In this document: positions 1-10,929 of the stretch, one piece after another
Position numbering within the stretch: position 1 is the stretch's first letter
Layout: each line of letters opens with the position of its first letter
Assembly: GCF_022458985.1 (NCBI RefSeq)
Contig: NC_061771.1
Coordinates: 31,883,764-31,947,763 of the forward strand
Source: Mugil cephalus
Taxonomy: Eukaryota; Chordata; Actinopteri; Mugiliformes; Mugilidae
DNA: 64,000 nt
Reading direction: 5' to 3'
Translations under genes and position numbers: made by a program
The notes under the pieces: model-generated
The model's database searches: none
The model's input: the letters and a program-made list of their open reading frames with translations, nothing else
What the model was told of the DNA's origin: nothing

Positions 1-695
1 TTTCTCTGATATACCAGCTATGTAGGGGATGGTGATGTTCTTCCTTGTGCTGTGCTCCTCTTCCCTGTCCTTCATGGGATATCTTTTTGAGCCTTGTACA
101 AAGGCCCAGTTGGGATATCCACATGTTTTGAGGGTTTGTTTGATGTGTTGTCCCTCCTTGTCCTTGCCATCCTGTCTTGTGGGTCCAGTTTGTGCTCGGT
201 GCTGGAGGGTTCTGATGACTCCTAGTTTGTGTTCCAGAGGGTGGTGTGAATCAAATAACAAGTGTTGTTCTGTATCCTTGGGTTTTCTGTATACTTTGAT
301 GTTGAGGCTTCGGTCTTTCTCAACATGCACCAAGCAGTCCAAAAAGACCAGGTTATCCCCGCTGATGTCCTCTCTGGTGAACTTGATGTTGCTGTCCACT
401 GCATCGATGTGTTGTGTGAAAGATTCCACCTCCTCTGTTCTGATTTTGACCCACATGTCATCCACATACCTGTACCAATGGGTGGGGTGGAACCTGCAAA
501 GATGTCCAGGGCTCTGGTCTCTACTTCCTCCATGTAGAGATTGGCCACGACCGGTGACGGTGGTGACCCCATCGCACAGCTGTGTTTCTGCCTGTAGAAA
601 CCTCCATTAAAATGGAAATAGGTGGTGGTCAGGCACAGGTCAAGTAACACACAGACTTGTTCTGGGGTGGAATCTTTTGGCTGCGTACCCCTGAA
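1..695 (-). mobile_element. Penelope-like retroelement, reverse transcriptase fragment
   Basis: Minus-strand translation gives a Penelope-like reverse transcriptase. A stretch around 640-540 reads LTTTYFHFNGGFY, then AMGSP.SPVVANLYMEE. The catalytic-type RYVDDMW motif follows near 480-455, then a conserved FLDCLVHVE block near 345. The element runs off the left edge, where the GIY-YIG endonuclease would be expected. The block before RYVDD and the block from RYVDD onward lie in different frames, so the copy has at least one frameshift and is not expected to be active. The boundary near 695 is approximate. The family call rests on motif recognition, not a search. Confidence 0.8.
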
Positions 696-1215
696 ACAGA
701 CACTAAACAGGTGTTAAACACAACCAGCTAATTTTTATCTAACATTGCACCAATTAGCACCTTTACCACTTGCCGATATTGCACCACACTTATTTCCAAG
801 TACTTCTGCACGCTTATGGCTTACTCTTTTAGCAGAGCTTAATTTTCCTCTCCTCTTGCAGGTGGAGCCGAGGGTGCACCCCCGCACCTGCCCAACAGCA
901 CGCAATCACTTGTGTCGTGAAGCTCATTAAATATCCAACAAATAGAGCAATTTAAAGATCCCATGTGCAAACATGCAAATTGTACTGTGCAAATCTTGGC
1001 AAATAAAGTGCAATCATGATTAAAGTGCAATGTAACGAAATGCGCTTCGTTACATGCGCATGCAATAATCTGTTTCAGTGACTCATTTATTTGCAATAAA
1101 GTATTTGTGATGTTGGTCAGACGATCCTTTATTTCATTTATGGATTTGGTAGTGTCTTGTTGTCAATGTTTTTCTTCATTCATTCAATCAAAATAAACCT
1201 GAATAACTGATGTCT
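696..1215. repeat. AT-rich repeat DNA sharing a block with the 9.4 kb region
   Basis: No gene is seen. The stretch from about 1050 to 1180 (around the words gactcatttatttgca and ttggtcagacgatcc) recurs almost unchanged at about 9405-9500, beside a PIF/Harbinger remnant, so it is probably part of a nonautonomous Harbinger-type element. The remainder (700-1050) is unremarkable. Confidence 0.45.
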
Positions 1216-1219
1216 GTTC

Positions 1220-2645
1220 ATTAGTAATTCAAGAGTCTTTATTGTCGTTATGAGAACATGATGAAAGACCCCGGCTTAAAGGCACACATAAAAAGTATGT
1301 GAACATTTGAATAGAAAAACATGTGCTTGTGTGAGAGTTATGTAGGGGGGTGGGGTGTGAGTGTGAGTGTTTCACCATTGGGGGAGTGAGTGCTTTAACA
1401 GCTCCGGGGAAGAAGCTATCCCTTAGTCTGTTTATCTTTGATTTAATGTTCCTACCTCTTTCCTGATGGAAGAGGTACAAACAGTGTGTTGCCTGGGTGG
1501 GTGTGATCTGTCGCAATGTGTCTAGCCATCCTCTGGACTTGTCAGCGTAGACTGAGTCCAGATCTGGTAGAGGGCATCCCACAATCCTCTGCGCTGCCCT
1601 CACCACCTGAGCTAAGTCCTTTGGACTTCCTGTAATCCACTGTAACCTCCATGGTCATGGTGATGTTCAGCAGCAGGTTATTCCCTGAACACCACTGCGT
1701 TAGATAGTGAATGTCATCTTTGTAGTGGGTCTCATTGTTGTTAGATGTGAGACCGACAACGGTGGTGTCATCCTCAAACTTCACTACTGTGTTTGTGGAG
1801 TGGATGGCCAGGCAGTCGTGTGTGAAGGTGGTGAAGAGGGCCGGACTGAACACACAGCCTTGTGGTGTGCCAGTGATGAGGATCAGTGAGGCAGATGTGG
1901 ACTTCCCTACCCTCACCACCTGAGGCCTGTTGGTGAGGAAGTCACTGATCCAGGAGCAGAACGATGTTGATAGGAGCTTCAGGGCCAGCATGTCTGGGAG
2001 AACAGTGTTAAAGGCTGAACTGAAGTCCCCAAATAGCATCCAAACATAGGTGTTAGGATGCTGCAGATGAGTCAGGACCGCGTGAAGTGCTAGCAAGACA
2101 GCATCCTCCATTGAACGGTTTACCCTTTAGGCAAACTGCAGGCTGTCCAGGCCAGCCTCGATGGCGTCCTTGATGTGCCTTAGGAGGATCCTCTCAAAGC
2201 ACTTCATGATGAATGGGGTCAGAGCGACAGGGCGGGTAATCATTGAGGCAGGTAATGGTTGTTTTTTGGGGCACAGTGACAATGACGGAGGACTTCAGGC
2301 AAGCAGGGACTGTGAAAAGCTTCAGGAACAGGTTGAAGATAGAAAACCTTCTGCCAATTGGTCAGCACATGATTTCAAGGTCTGGCCTGACACCATATCT
2401 GGACCTGCAGCCTTGTTGGTGTTGATCTTCCTTAGGGTTGAGGTCACTTGGTGCAGCTCCAGAACGAAAGGCTGTTGCTGCACCTCTGGCTGTGGAGGAT
2501 ATTCTGTCCTTCTGCTGCTTGGTGGGACAAAGCGTGCGAAGAAGGCAGAGTGGGGTCATGGCTGATCTGCTGGTCACTGCGCTTGTAGTCTGTGGTGATC
2601 CTGATGCCTTTTCCACATGTTACATGGGCTGTTACCATTGAAGTA
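1220..2645 (-). mobile_element. Rex1-like non-LTR retrotransposon fragment, internally deleted
   Basis: Minus-strand frames encode a LINE reverse transcriptase of the fish Rex1/Babar type. Visible blocks are [10 protein letters not shown] near 2030, [12 protein letters not shown] near 1925, [10 protein letters not shown] near 1860 and the catalytic-region [10 protein letters not shown] near 1760 (ADD in active relatives). NLLLN and TVDYRKSK follow near 1660-1625. Soon after, near 1605, the frame meets [16 protein letters not shown] and LYLFHQERGRN, which belong near the C-terminus of such proteins. Roughly 100 residues between the two blocks are missing, so the copy is internally deleted. 2120-2645 holds the degraded upstream part of the same RT. 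Confidence 0.75.
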
Positions 2646-2984
2646 CTCCTCAATGCGCTGCTTGTTCCTGTGTTTGGACTGCTGGATGCCCTTTTATTTT
2701 TGGAAAATATTAAAATGTAAGTCAGTGATTTTGGTAAGTCATTACTTATCCAGTTTTGTGTACCATATTGTAGAGTGTTAGCTGTTTGTTAGTGATGCTA
2801 CTGTTTTTTGTGGGTTATGAATGACCATAAATATCCATAAACAACAGTTGAATGGTTCTTGTGGTAGTTTAGAGAATAAATGTTGGTAAAAAGCTGAACT
2901 CCATTAACCAAAGTGACGAGGAGCTAAATATACTCAGTATATTTACACAAAGAACACAAAACATTTGTTTTTTATGACATGTAT
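2646..2984. other. intergenic, nothing recognised
   Basis: AT-rich DNA between the Rex1-like fragment and the 3' end of the first lectin copy. Its right part is homologous, inverted, to the DNA just 3' of the second lectin copy (20310-20480; for example the words aaccattca/tgaatggtt), so this flank was inside the inverted duplication. Confidence 0.5.
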
Positions 2985-2990
2985 TTTATT
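2985..2990 (-). terminator. polyadenylation signal AATAAA, lectin copy 1
   Basis: AATAAA on the minus strand about 250 bases after the copy 1 stop codon. The same signal stands at the matching place downstream of copy 2 (20294-20299), within a conserved 3' UTR. Confidence 0.6.
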
Positions 2991-4027
2991 TTTGTTTCTG
3001 TAAAACATGAAGAAGGAAAAGACAATCATCATTCAGCTTCTTTCTAAGTCTGATTTTAGAGGAAAGTAGTATAAACAAAAAGTTAGTTCAATCTTAGTTG
3101 AAGATAAACAGCATCATTCAAAGACACTGCTGGTAGAAGAGTCCCGTCCCATCTCCTAAAATCTAAACATGGTTTAAATGATAACACTGAAAGTGTGAAG
3201 CATCATATTCCAGAGACTGTGATGTCCTGATGTTTGATGGTTCAGCAGGAGTCTGTTTTCTTCGCGCAGATAAACGGATATCCAGTAGTGCATACAGCAT
3301 TGGTCCAGCCCCCTGCAAGAGAACACACTGGTTCGTTAAATCTGACAAATGAAACGATAGAAAATAAAAAAGATGGACTCAAAAACCTCTGTGTTTTTGA
3401 ATATATTCTCTGTATTAACATATCTATGTACAAAATATCATGAATCTTAAGTGCGGACTAAAGACAATAAATGGCTTGAATGGAAACACGTAAAGATTCT
3501 ACTAACATGGAATGAATGGATGGATGTTATAAAATGACATTTTAATCTTTTAAATATTTTTTAATTAAAGTAAAAGTGGAAGCAATTAGAGGGAGTTTCA
3601 ATACAGTAAATATTCATTTTAAAATACAGTCACAACATAAATCACTTCTCTTTAACTGGAATCAAATTACAAACAAATTATCATTATTATTATTATTTGA
3701 ATTGTGATCTATGTAATCTAAAGGAATGTTGTTTGTTATTTAATCACTGGTTGACATTTTTTTTTTTTTTTTTACTTTTTCTTGCTACAATTATTCTTGT
3801 ATTTATTTTTAAATGATATACATTATTAGAGGATGTAGGAAGTAAGATCTCTCTCTCAGAGCTGCAGTAGCTTTGATATAGTGCTGAATTGCATTTGGAA
3901 AGTATTTAACAAAACAAAAAGCAAAAATGGTTTTATGAATAAATTCATGTTTTTTTTGCAAATTTCATTTTTTTATTTCATGCTTTGTGCATTAAAACAG
4001 ATGATTTATGAAAAATGAAAATGAATC

Positions 4028-4032
<5 letters not shown>

Positions 4033-4059
<27 letters not shown>
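4033..4059. repeat. (TG)n microsatellite
   Basis: Uninterrupted TG dinucleotide run within the last intron of lectin copy 1, preceded by a short TA run. Confidence 0.9.
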
Positions 4060-4499
4060 TTCATGTTTAAGCTTCTGATACTCCTGCAAGCATTCATTTG
4101 AGTAGTCACCTCAGATAAAAGAATAAATAATTAAATAAATATATGCATGTAACAGGAATCTGAGCTGAATGAGAGATAGAAATGTTTTGTCTCACCTGTG
4201 GTTCTCAGGTAGATACACGGGTAAGAAGTGACTGAGTTTTGTAAATACCAGTTGGAGTAGCTGAAGGTACTCTGGTCCAACCATCTCCAGGTCTGGATAT
4301 CAAGTATAAAAAGAAAGTGTTAATTAGAAATGTGTTGTTCTTCTATGCTCAGAATTTTAACTAATTAAATGAAGAAGTATTATACTCCATTTATATATTG
4401 AAGAAAATGTTAAATGTCTGTGAGTGAACGTATATATGATTAGAAGTTAATTTCAGGTTAAATCTGTTTACAACCTTCTCTTTGAACAACAAACTGCTC

Positions 4500-5105
4500 T
4501 CTGTCCAAAAACAACATTTGGGACAATGTTTAGTGGACAGGTGAGACCAGAGTAGAATAGTTTGGATAAAATGTTTGGAGATGAACCAACGCTGCATTCC
4601 AGCATCAGAACCTCATCCCTCCATGACACATGCGGGCGCTAATGTCCTGGTTTGGGCCTGTTCTGCTGCATCTGCTCATCACTGATGGACCAATGAACTG
4701 TGAATTCTACCAGTGAACTCTAAAAGAAAATGTCAGGACATGAGTCCGTGAGCTGAATGTGAAGAGAAACTGGGTCATGGAGGAAGACAAGGAGCCCAAG
4801 AACACCAGTGGTTCTCCAGAAGAACCAGATGAATGTTTAGGAGCAAGTCAAAGTCCTGACCTTCATCCAATAGAAATGTTGTAGCATCAGTTGATAAGAG
4901 GAATCCACCAACATCTCACAACTCAACTGGTTCTGTTCTGAATGGGATCAGATTCCTCCAAGTTGCTATAGACGCTGATCAGCTGTTACCACAAACATTT
5001 AGTCTAAAGGAGCTCACAGACTCACACACTGGAAACAAGGACTCACTGACTTTAACACCTCACATATATGAAAAGATTTTCTTCAATAAATACACAAGTA
5101 TAATA
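4500..5105 (+). mobile_element. Tc1-like transposon remnant in lectin copy 1 intron
   Basis: Plus-strand pieces match a degraded Tc1/mariner transposase: a region reading like LGHGGRQGAQEH (a decayed VMQQDNDPKH block) near 4770 and a degraded SQSPDLNPIEML block near 4850-4880. Close copies lie at 31240-32110 and 52615-53515. The right end at about 5083-5105 (aataaatacacaagtata) is the terminal-repeat sequence also seen at 58862-58887. A shortened copy at the equivalent place in lectin copy 2 (19290-19430) indicates insertion before the gene duplicated. Confidence 0.7.
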
Positions 5106-6520
5106 TTTCTGTTTCATGTGTTTTATCAGGTTCATTGTCTACTTTTAGGAATCGTGAGAAAATCTGTTGATGTTTTGTGTCATTTTTATGTAGAAATGTA
5201 GAAATTCTGTGTGTGGTTTAATAACCTGGAAGTAGAATCCTCCCATCCAGGCAGTAGTATATCCTGCTCTTCTGGTGAGATCCTGCAGGAAACTGTAATC
5301 AAACAGGTCATGGGCCGAAGCCAAAGAGGACCCGGAACTGGCACAGTTGGTCCTTGGAGGGAGACACACAAATGTTGTGTTAATATAACAAAATTATTGC
5401 ACAATGTAAAAGCTGAAAGTGTTTCTCTGAGTATCAAATGTAAATCACCACAGCATTGGTCCAAGATCTGCTGGAGGCCACAAACAGATAGCAATCACTC
5501 TTGTATCTGACCCAACCAGAGGGACATGAGAAGAACCGTCCTGTGGAGACGAGACACGACCAGAAAGTAGATTAATTTAATGTGAATAGGTCGAATAGAA
5601 AAACATAATAATCAGAGTTTCATCTAAGACAACAAACCTTGGGCTGGTGAGGCCACCTCCCCAGCAGAAACCTCCACAGATTCTTTAACTAAAAGGAGAA
5701 AAAACACATTAAAATCACACTCTTCACACTAATGTGGAGGATATAACAAGTCAAAATATGTTTTTACCTTCAGGAACGAAACCTGCAGCTTCATTTTTTA
5801 CCACTGAGACACAGACAGAGAGAAAAACAAACAGTTCAGACTGTGAATGTGATTTAATTGTGTCAGTGAACAACAAAGACAATATTTACCAAGTAAACCT
5901 CTGCAACATTGGGTATTCACACAAATATCTATAAATTCCACTAATATGGAATAAATGTATGTATATTATAAGATGACATCATAGTTTGTTTGAATGAAGT
6001 AAATGTTTTTAACGGCCATTTTGAAAATGGCTTCCAACAAAAGCCTGAAAATTTGTTTTTACCTTCAGGAACGAAAACTGCAGCTTCATTTTCTACCACT
6101 GAGACACAGACAGAGAGAAGAACAAACAGTTCAGACTGTGATTGTGATTGAGTGAAAATTGAGGACAGCAATGATAATATTTACCAAGTAAACCTCTGCA
6201 ACATTAGGTATTCACACAAATATCTATAAATTCCACCAATATGGAATAAATGAATGTATATTATAGGGTGACATTTTAATTATAGTTTGATTCAATAAAG
6301 ATTTTTAATGTAACCTTTTCAAAATTAGCAATGGTAAATCCGTCAGAACGGCCATTTTGGAAATGACCTAAGCATTAATGGTGTCAGATTATACACTACA
6401 AACAAACAAACAAAAGTATACAGTCTGTTGTGCACAGTTGTTTCACATGTGAACTCAACTTACGTTGGTTGTCCTTCTGTCCTTCCAGCTCCTGTGGTGC
6501 AACTTCAGCAGCTCCAACTA

Positions 6521-6564
6521 AGAGATTATTATTATAATTGTTATTATTATTATTATTATTATTA
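6521..6564. repeat. (TTA)n microsatellite beside an exon
   Basis: Trinucleotide run directly upstream (in gene direction) of the acceptor of exon 6517-6464. The matching (AAT)n is at 17757-17804 in copy 2, so it was present before the duplication. Confidence 0.9.
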
Positions 6565-7381
6565 CATGCCTGTGTGTGTCTTGGTAATAAAAGGTGGACA
6601 GGACGAGTCACAATTTCTTCATATACCTGAATATTTTTGTCAAACTCTACAATTGTTGATAAGAAATGCTACTGATATTGTTTTTACTACCTTCTGTGGT
6701 CCTTGGCCATCCACTATCCGAGTCATGGCGTGAATAGCACACAACCATTACACATCAAACAATATAGAAAGTCACCTCACATAACATACCACACCCAAAC
6801 AGCCATTTCAGCACCACACGCAGGTGGACAGCTCTATACATGTTACGCCAATTAATACACATATTCCAGTATAATTGAAACAATATGTAGACTACATTAT
6901 ATATCTTTTTGAGATTAAAAATAAATTTGCCCTTTGACAAGCTTCCAGTTGACATTTTTTCAGTTTTAACCACTCCTGGTTGAATGTCCTAATTTGTCTT
7001 CCCCCCTTGAGAAACGATTAAACCCTTAGATTAAATACTTTGGGTCCAAATCTCCAAATGGAGAGTGTGCCTGGTTCTAATTTTACTAGAAACTTTGTAG
7101 AATGTGTGAGCTTTGTAGAAACTCTTGGTCCAGTTTCAGTCTGTGGTATCGTTACGTGTACATAGAGTATCTCTGTTCATGATATCATTGCTATCAGTGT
7201 TAGAGTTAATCTAGAAGACATTTAAAAATTCAACATTAGTTCATTGCTAATTAATCAAACATCATTATAGTCACACATTTGGGAAATATTCCTGAATTAT
7301 TTTGGGTTTGACTTTTCAGTGAGTCCAGCTTCACCTCTTAAGATGTTAGCAAACTGTACGAGTAAAGAGAAAAGCTCTGAC

Positions 7382-7503
7382 CTGCTGCAGCCGTGGCCAC
7401 GAGTACACCACTGAGCAAAACAGACAGAATCAGGAGAGCCTTCATGATGAAGATGATGATGATGATGATGGCGAAGATGGAGAATAGTGACGATGCTGGA
7501 TGT
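7382..7503 (-). other. first coding exon with 5' leader, lectin copy 1
   Basis: The acceptor (cccaccag) ends just before 7503, followed by a 58-base leader with a (CAT)n-like stretch and the start codon at 7445. Copy 2 has the same arrangement (16143-16258). The ATG was chosen because it opens a typical signal peptide, MKALLILSVLLSGVLVATAA. Confidence 0.7.
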
Positions 7504-7576
7504 CTGGTGGGAAACAGAATGACACAGAACAGAATCTATTAACATGTAATTATATAGTGTCACGAACAATAGAAAT

Positions 7577-7810
7577 CTATCCAGTCCTCCAGCAGCCTAG
7601 ACCTATAGGAGCATATATAAGGGATTGTTGAGCTTCACCTGAGCCAGAACCAACTGTAAGACTTGTCAAAGAGGTTAAAAGTAGACACGGTGTCTGCCTC
7701 CTGAACCTAATCTGGGAGAGTGTCCTGGTAGCTGAAATCTCTACCTCCTGATCTATTTTAGAAACTTTAGGAACCACTAATAAACCTGAACTTTGAGAGC
7801 TAAGCAATCT
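7577..7810 (-). repeat. dispersed repeat in the 5' UTR intron of copy 1
   Basis: This block (with the words EVEISATRTLS when translated on the minus strand) is shared with 15813-16070 in copy 2, opposite orientation, and more loosely with 35110-35330 in the SERCA gene (taccagcaccagtggcctagag... region). It behaves as an interspersed repeat. Its similar frames in the two lectin arms reflect duplication, not coding selection that I can demonstrate. Confidence 0.5.
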
Positions 7811-7892
7811 ATTATGGTGGTATGGTAAGAGAAGATGGAGCTAGGTGTTTCTAAATTCCAAGAAGGAGAAAGAACAATAGCAGGTGTCTTAC

Positions 7893-7971
7893 CTGGAAGT
7901 CAAGATAGAGATGTTCAGGCGCCAGCTGACTGATGAAGTGTCAATGAGGAGGCTGCTCCGTCCTTTAAATA
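7893..7971 (-). promoter_or_regulatory. promoter and noncoding exon 1, lectin copy 1
   Basis: TATTTAAAG at 7971-7963 is a TATA-like box. It is followed about 30 bases on by a short exon ending at 7893 in a good donor (CAG/gtaaga). The block is nearly identical to 15669-15747 upstream of copy 2. The transcription start near 7935 is inferred from spacing only. Confidence 0.55.
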
Positions 7972-8159
7972 CATCAGCTAAGTAAATAATTGCCTTTGAC
8001 CAGACCATGAAAGGCTTTGAATACCATGTCTCACTCCGAAACAGAAACTATAAAGTCTTAACAATTTCAATAAGGAAGTGTTGACCTGGATTTTATTGAT
8101 ATGTTGGTCATGATTAGTTATCTTCATATAATGCATGCATGTAGAGTTGTGCAGCTTTG

Positions 8160-8860
8160 CATGAAATATCTCTTCTAATGAATCGAGAACAGTTTAAGTT
8201 TGGTTTAACTTTCTTGCAGATTTACTGTATTTGTTTGTCAAATTTTAGGTTCTTATCTAGTTTTATTACCAAGTATTTTACATCACTCACCTTTGCGATC
8301 GTTTCATTTTTAATCTTGACCTCAAACATATTATTGACAGGCTTGTTCCGAGTGGAGATACACATAGAGATTGTTTTCTTGACATTCAGGGTTAAGTGGG
8401 ACAACTCAAGGCCATTAGCAGATGCATAGATGACAGTGTCATCAGCATACATCTGGCAGCTGACACCTGGACAACTTAACGGCGGGTCACTGATATACAG
8501 AAGTTCGGGTATGGACCCCTGTGGTACTCCCATGTTGTTGGTGAGAAGCTTAGATTTCTCTCCATTAACTTAACGCATTGTTGTCTTCCCTCCAGATACG
8601 ATTTTAACCACTGAATGGCATCAAATTTTAAATCACTTTAACTTGGCCAAGAGGACACTGTGGTCGAACACTGTTCCCACGAATTGTCTCTTGACCAACA
8701 CTCCCTTTACCCTCTCAATAAGATAGTAGTTTGGTGTTTGTATTTGTATTTTTGGAGGATTTTGAGAACCGTGCGTTTTCAAAAAGCGTTAATTAGTCTG
8801 ATCTGTGCAACACCGCTTCCCCAAAAGCATACTGATGGATTTATGCCGTGATTTAAAACT
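8160..8860 (-). mobile_element. non-LTR retrotransposon RT fragment (3' half)
   Basis: Minus-strand translation shows MGVPQGSIPELLYISD and CQMYADDTVIYAS, the reverse transcriptase catalytic block (YADD), followed by SHLTLNVKKT and VKYLVIKLDKNLKFD. Upstream, near 8670, VFDHSVLLAKLK resembles the FDTVDHxxLLxKL block. The 5' half continues at 9866-10245, so this element was split by a later insertion. Several stops show it is dead. Confidence 0.75.
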
Positions 8861-8869
8861 CTTGTTTTA

Positions 8870-9866
8870 AATCAAAGCCAACCCAGTGCACATCTCCTGT
8901 TCACCCTGAGTGCTTGGCCACCGGAACATTTCAGCGAAAGTTTGGAGACATATGCGACATTTCACAGTCGACACTATGCAGAATCATCCCAGTGTTGTAT
9001 GAAATAACTTCTCTGGCCTCAATTTACAGTTGCCATACAGACATCACCGACAAGCCCAAATTAAACGAGAGCCATTGCCGGATTCCCAAACACAAGTTGG
9101 AGCCATAGATTGATCCACATCGCAATAAACAACACAATGAATTACAGTTACGGGAACGGGGAAGGATTTCATTCAATCAATATACAAATAATGGGAGATG
9201 CAACTATGTTCTAAACCTTGCTGTAGAAACGCACTTCAATGTAAACCCCCAAAACTCATTCAAACTAGAGAGAGGATCATACAGAGATTTTCGGTCAGTC
9301 TGTTAGCTGGTGTTTGAAATGTGAGAAATTAAATTTTTCTTTATTTTAATGTGTTCTCATTAAATTTGTTTAACATTTGCGATGTGCATGTATCAGTCTG
9401 TTACGGCGACTCATTTATTTGCAGTAAAGTATTTGTGATGTTGGTCAGATGATCCTTTATTTCATTTATGATTTGGTGGGGTCTTGTTGATTTTGCAACG
9501 ATTTTCTTCCAACTCCTCCACCTCTTCCGGCTCCGGCTCACACAGGCTCTTTCACTTTGCAGTGATTTCGGTGACGGTACAAAAAAAAAACCAAATAAAT
9601 AAATCCCTTCACGCATTCTTAAATGGATTGCTGTTACCATATATGGCCAAGTATGGGCGTTTCTCAATGCACGAGTTATGCACGAGTATGGTAGCTAAGA
9701 ACAGGTGGGATTTATCATCACCGATTACTTATTCATGTGCGCAGGACCAGGACCAGGACCAGTCCGCACGTTTGATGAATCCGGATTTCTTACATACATT
9801 CTAAAATTTCATTCCTACGTCAGAATTTAGAACCTTTTCTACGCACAGTTTGATAAATGAGGCCCC
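8870..9866 (+). mobile_element. PIF/Harbinger transposon remnant inserted in the LINE
   Basis: Plus-strand 8914-9030 reads ATGTFQRKFGDICDISQSTLCRI, close to the conserved ATGxFQxxxGDxxGxSQSTxxRI block of Harbinger transposases. Near 9100 GAID followed by a stop and then a decayed T-H-I-A region resembles the GxIDGTHI catalytic block. The right end near 9848-9866 (tgataaatgaggcccc) resembles Harbinger-type ends in fish. It interrupts the reverse transcriptase of the flanking LINE. It is degraded and not expected to be mobile. Confidence 0.65.
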
Positions 9867-10245
9867 AGGACTTTTGAGACTGCAGAGAGAATGGCAATAG
9901 GCCTATAGTTACTAGCCAGGTCCTTGTCTCCCGACTTGTAAATCACGGTAATTATTGCTGTTTTCCAAGTTTCTGGGAATGTACCTGTTCTTATTGAGTG
10001 GCTCACTAAGTGAGTAATAGGTCACAAGAACTATTTCTGATATTTCTGAAATAAATCAGCGTTTAAATTATTAATATCCTTTGCCATGGACGTGCTCATG
10101 TTTGTGCACTGAGCTATTGCACTGAATTTTTCTGTTGATGGAAATCTACATGACAAATAAAGTCTGTTTAAGTCAAGTTTAAAAAACTTGGGGTCTGACC
10201 TCCGAGAACGAATGGTATCAGGGCGGGACGAGACTTTCATGAGTG
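9867..10245 (-). mobile_element. non-LTR retrotransposon RT fragment (5' half)
   Basis: Minus strand: THLVSHSIRTGTFPETWKTA, then VIYKSGDKDLASNYRPIA and LSAVSKVLG. These are the N-terminal RT blocks of a fish LINE (KSGDxxxxxNYRPISxL in relatives). It joins in sense with the 8160-8860 fragment across the Harbinger insertion. Confidence 0.8.
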
Positions 10246-10249
10246 TCAG

Positions 10250-10860
10250 GTCACTGGAACGAGATGCAATAAATACGTTTTTATGACCATTCAGCAGAAA
10301 TTAAAAGGTCGACTGCTATGTGTGTCATTAAAAGTTATTTTGCAATAGCGTCTTACTGAGGTTAATGGAAACCGAGACACTGATTGTAACGACGACTTTG
10401 GACTCACTTGAACCTTAAGTTAATCTAATCAAGTCCTTGTGACTGAACTACTTCTATCCACTGAAAATGAATAAATAAATGATGTAACAAAATAAATAAA
10501 CAATAAAACAAACTAGTTTGATGTTCTCAGGATGTGCTGAGAATAAAACATTTTACATGTCAGTCTGCTTGTTAAACTTCTCTAAACAAAATGATTACTT
10601 GAAAACATGAATTAACTCATAATTAAAATGCTCTAAACCCTTGCGTCTATTTTTTGATAAGTTTGCAATAGTTCTGCTTTTTCCTGTCATATTTGACAAA
10701 GGTATGTATTTACTTCTTTTAGCAAATTTTGCACAAGCTCAACGTAACGTAAATATAGTCATATTGTTACCATTTAAAGACAAAACTGTCCTCTTCATAA
10801 ACGTCCTAAAAAAACGCATGTTAATAAATTATATTTTTTTTTTTTTTTTTTTTTTTTACA
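10250..10860. repeat. copy of a dispersed repeat shared with 13.7-14.3 kb and 46.6-47.1 kb
   Basis: The stretch around 10390-10440 (ttggactcacttg, taatctaatcaagtcc) is the reverse complement of 14130-14190 and has the same family relation to 46735-46800. Parts further right (10640-10830) pair with 13740-13930 and 46990-47080. It is non-coding with no recognised class. It ends in a long poly-T run at 10833-10857. Confidence 0.6.
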
Positions 10861-10929
10861 TAATTCTTTTAATCCACTTCAGTCCTAATCAATAAAGTAT
10901 AATATATCTGACACTGTTTAAGTATGTAT

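Larger units (their letters stand above)
3242..7445 (-). pseudogene. C-type lectin domain protein, copy 1 (frameshifted as read)
   Basis: Secreted C-type lectin of the fish nattectin/ladderlectin/type II antifreeze group, on the minus strand. Coding pieces in transcript order are 7445-7382 (signal peptide MKALLILSVLL...), 6517-6464, 6098-6063 and 5803-5768 (two 36-nt mini-exons), 5688-5638, 5540-5449, 5352-5226, 4292-4196 and 3312-3242. The CTLD shows FFSCPSGW, WMGGFYFQ, YSNW and PFICAKK with the usual cysteines. Introns have GT/AG ends and match copy 2 in phase. The exon at 5352-5226 is 127 nt where copy 2 has 126: GACC follows the acceptor instead of GCC. Read literally, the frame shifts and meets TGA at 5310-5308, removing most of the CTLD. 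No nearby canonical acceptor restores it. It is either a young pseudogene or a base-call error. EPN/QPD and WND sugar-binding triplets are absent. A Tc1 remnant sits in the intron 5225-4293. Confidence 0.8.

Noticed and set aside
29-610. 193-codon plus-strand open frame at the left edge
   Set aside because: It is antisense to a recognisable Penelope reverse transcriptase and has no domain of its own.
7577-7807. Open frame with EVEISATRTLS conserved between the lectin arms (also 15813-15995)
   Set aside because: It lies in the 5' UTR intron within a dispersed repeat. Similarity is explained by the inverted duplication and there is no known domain.
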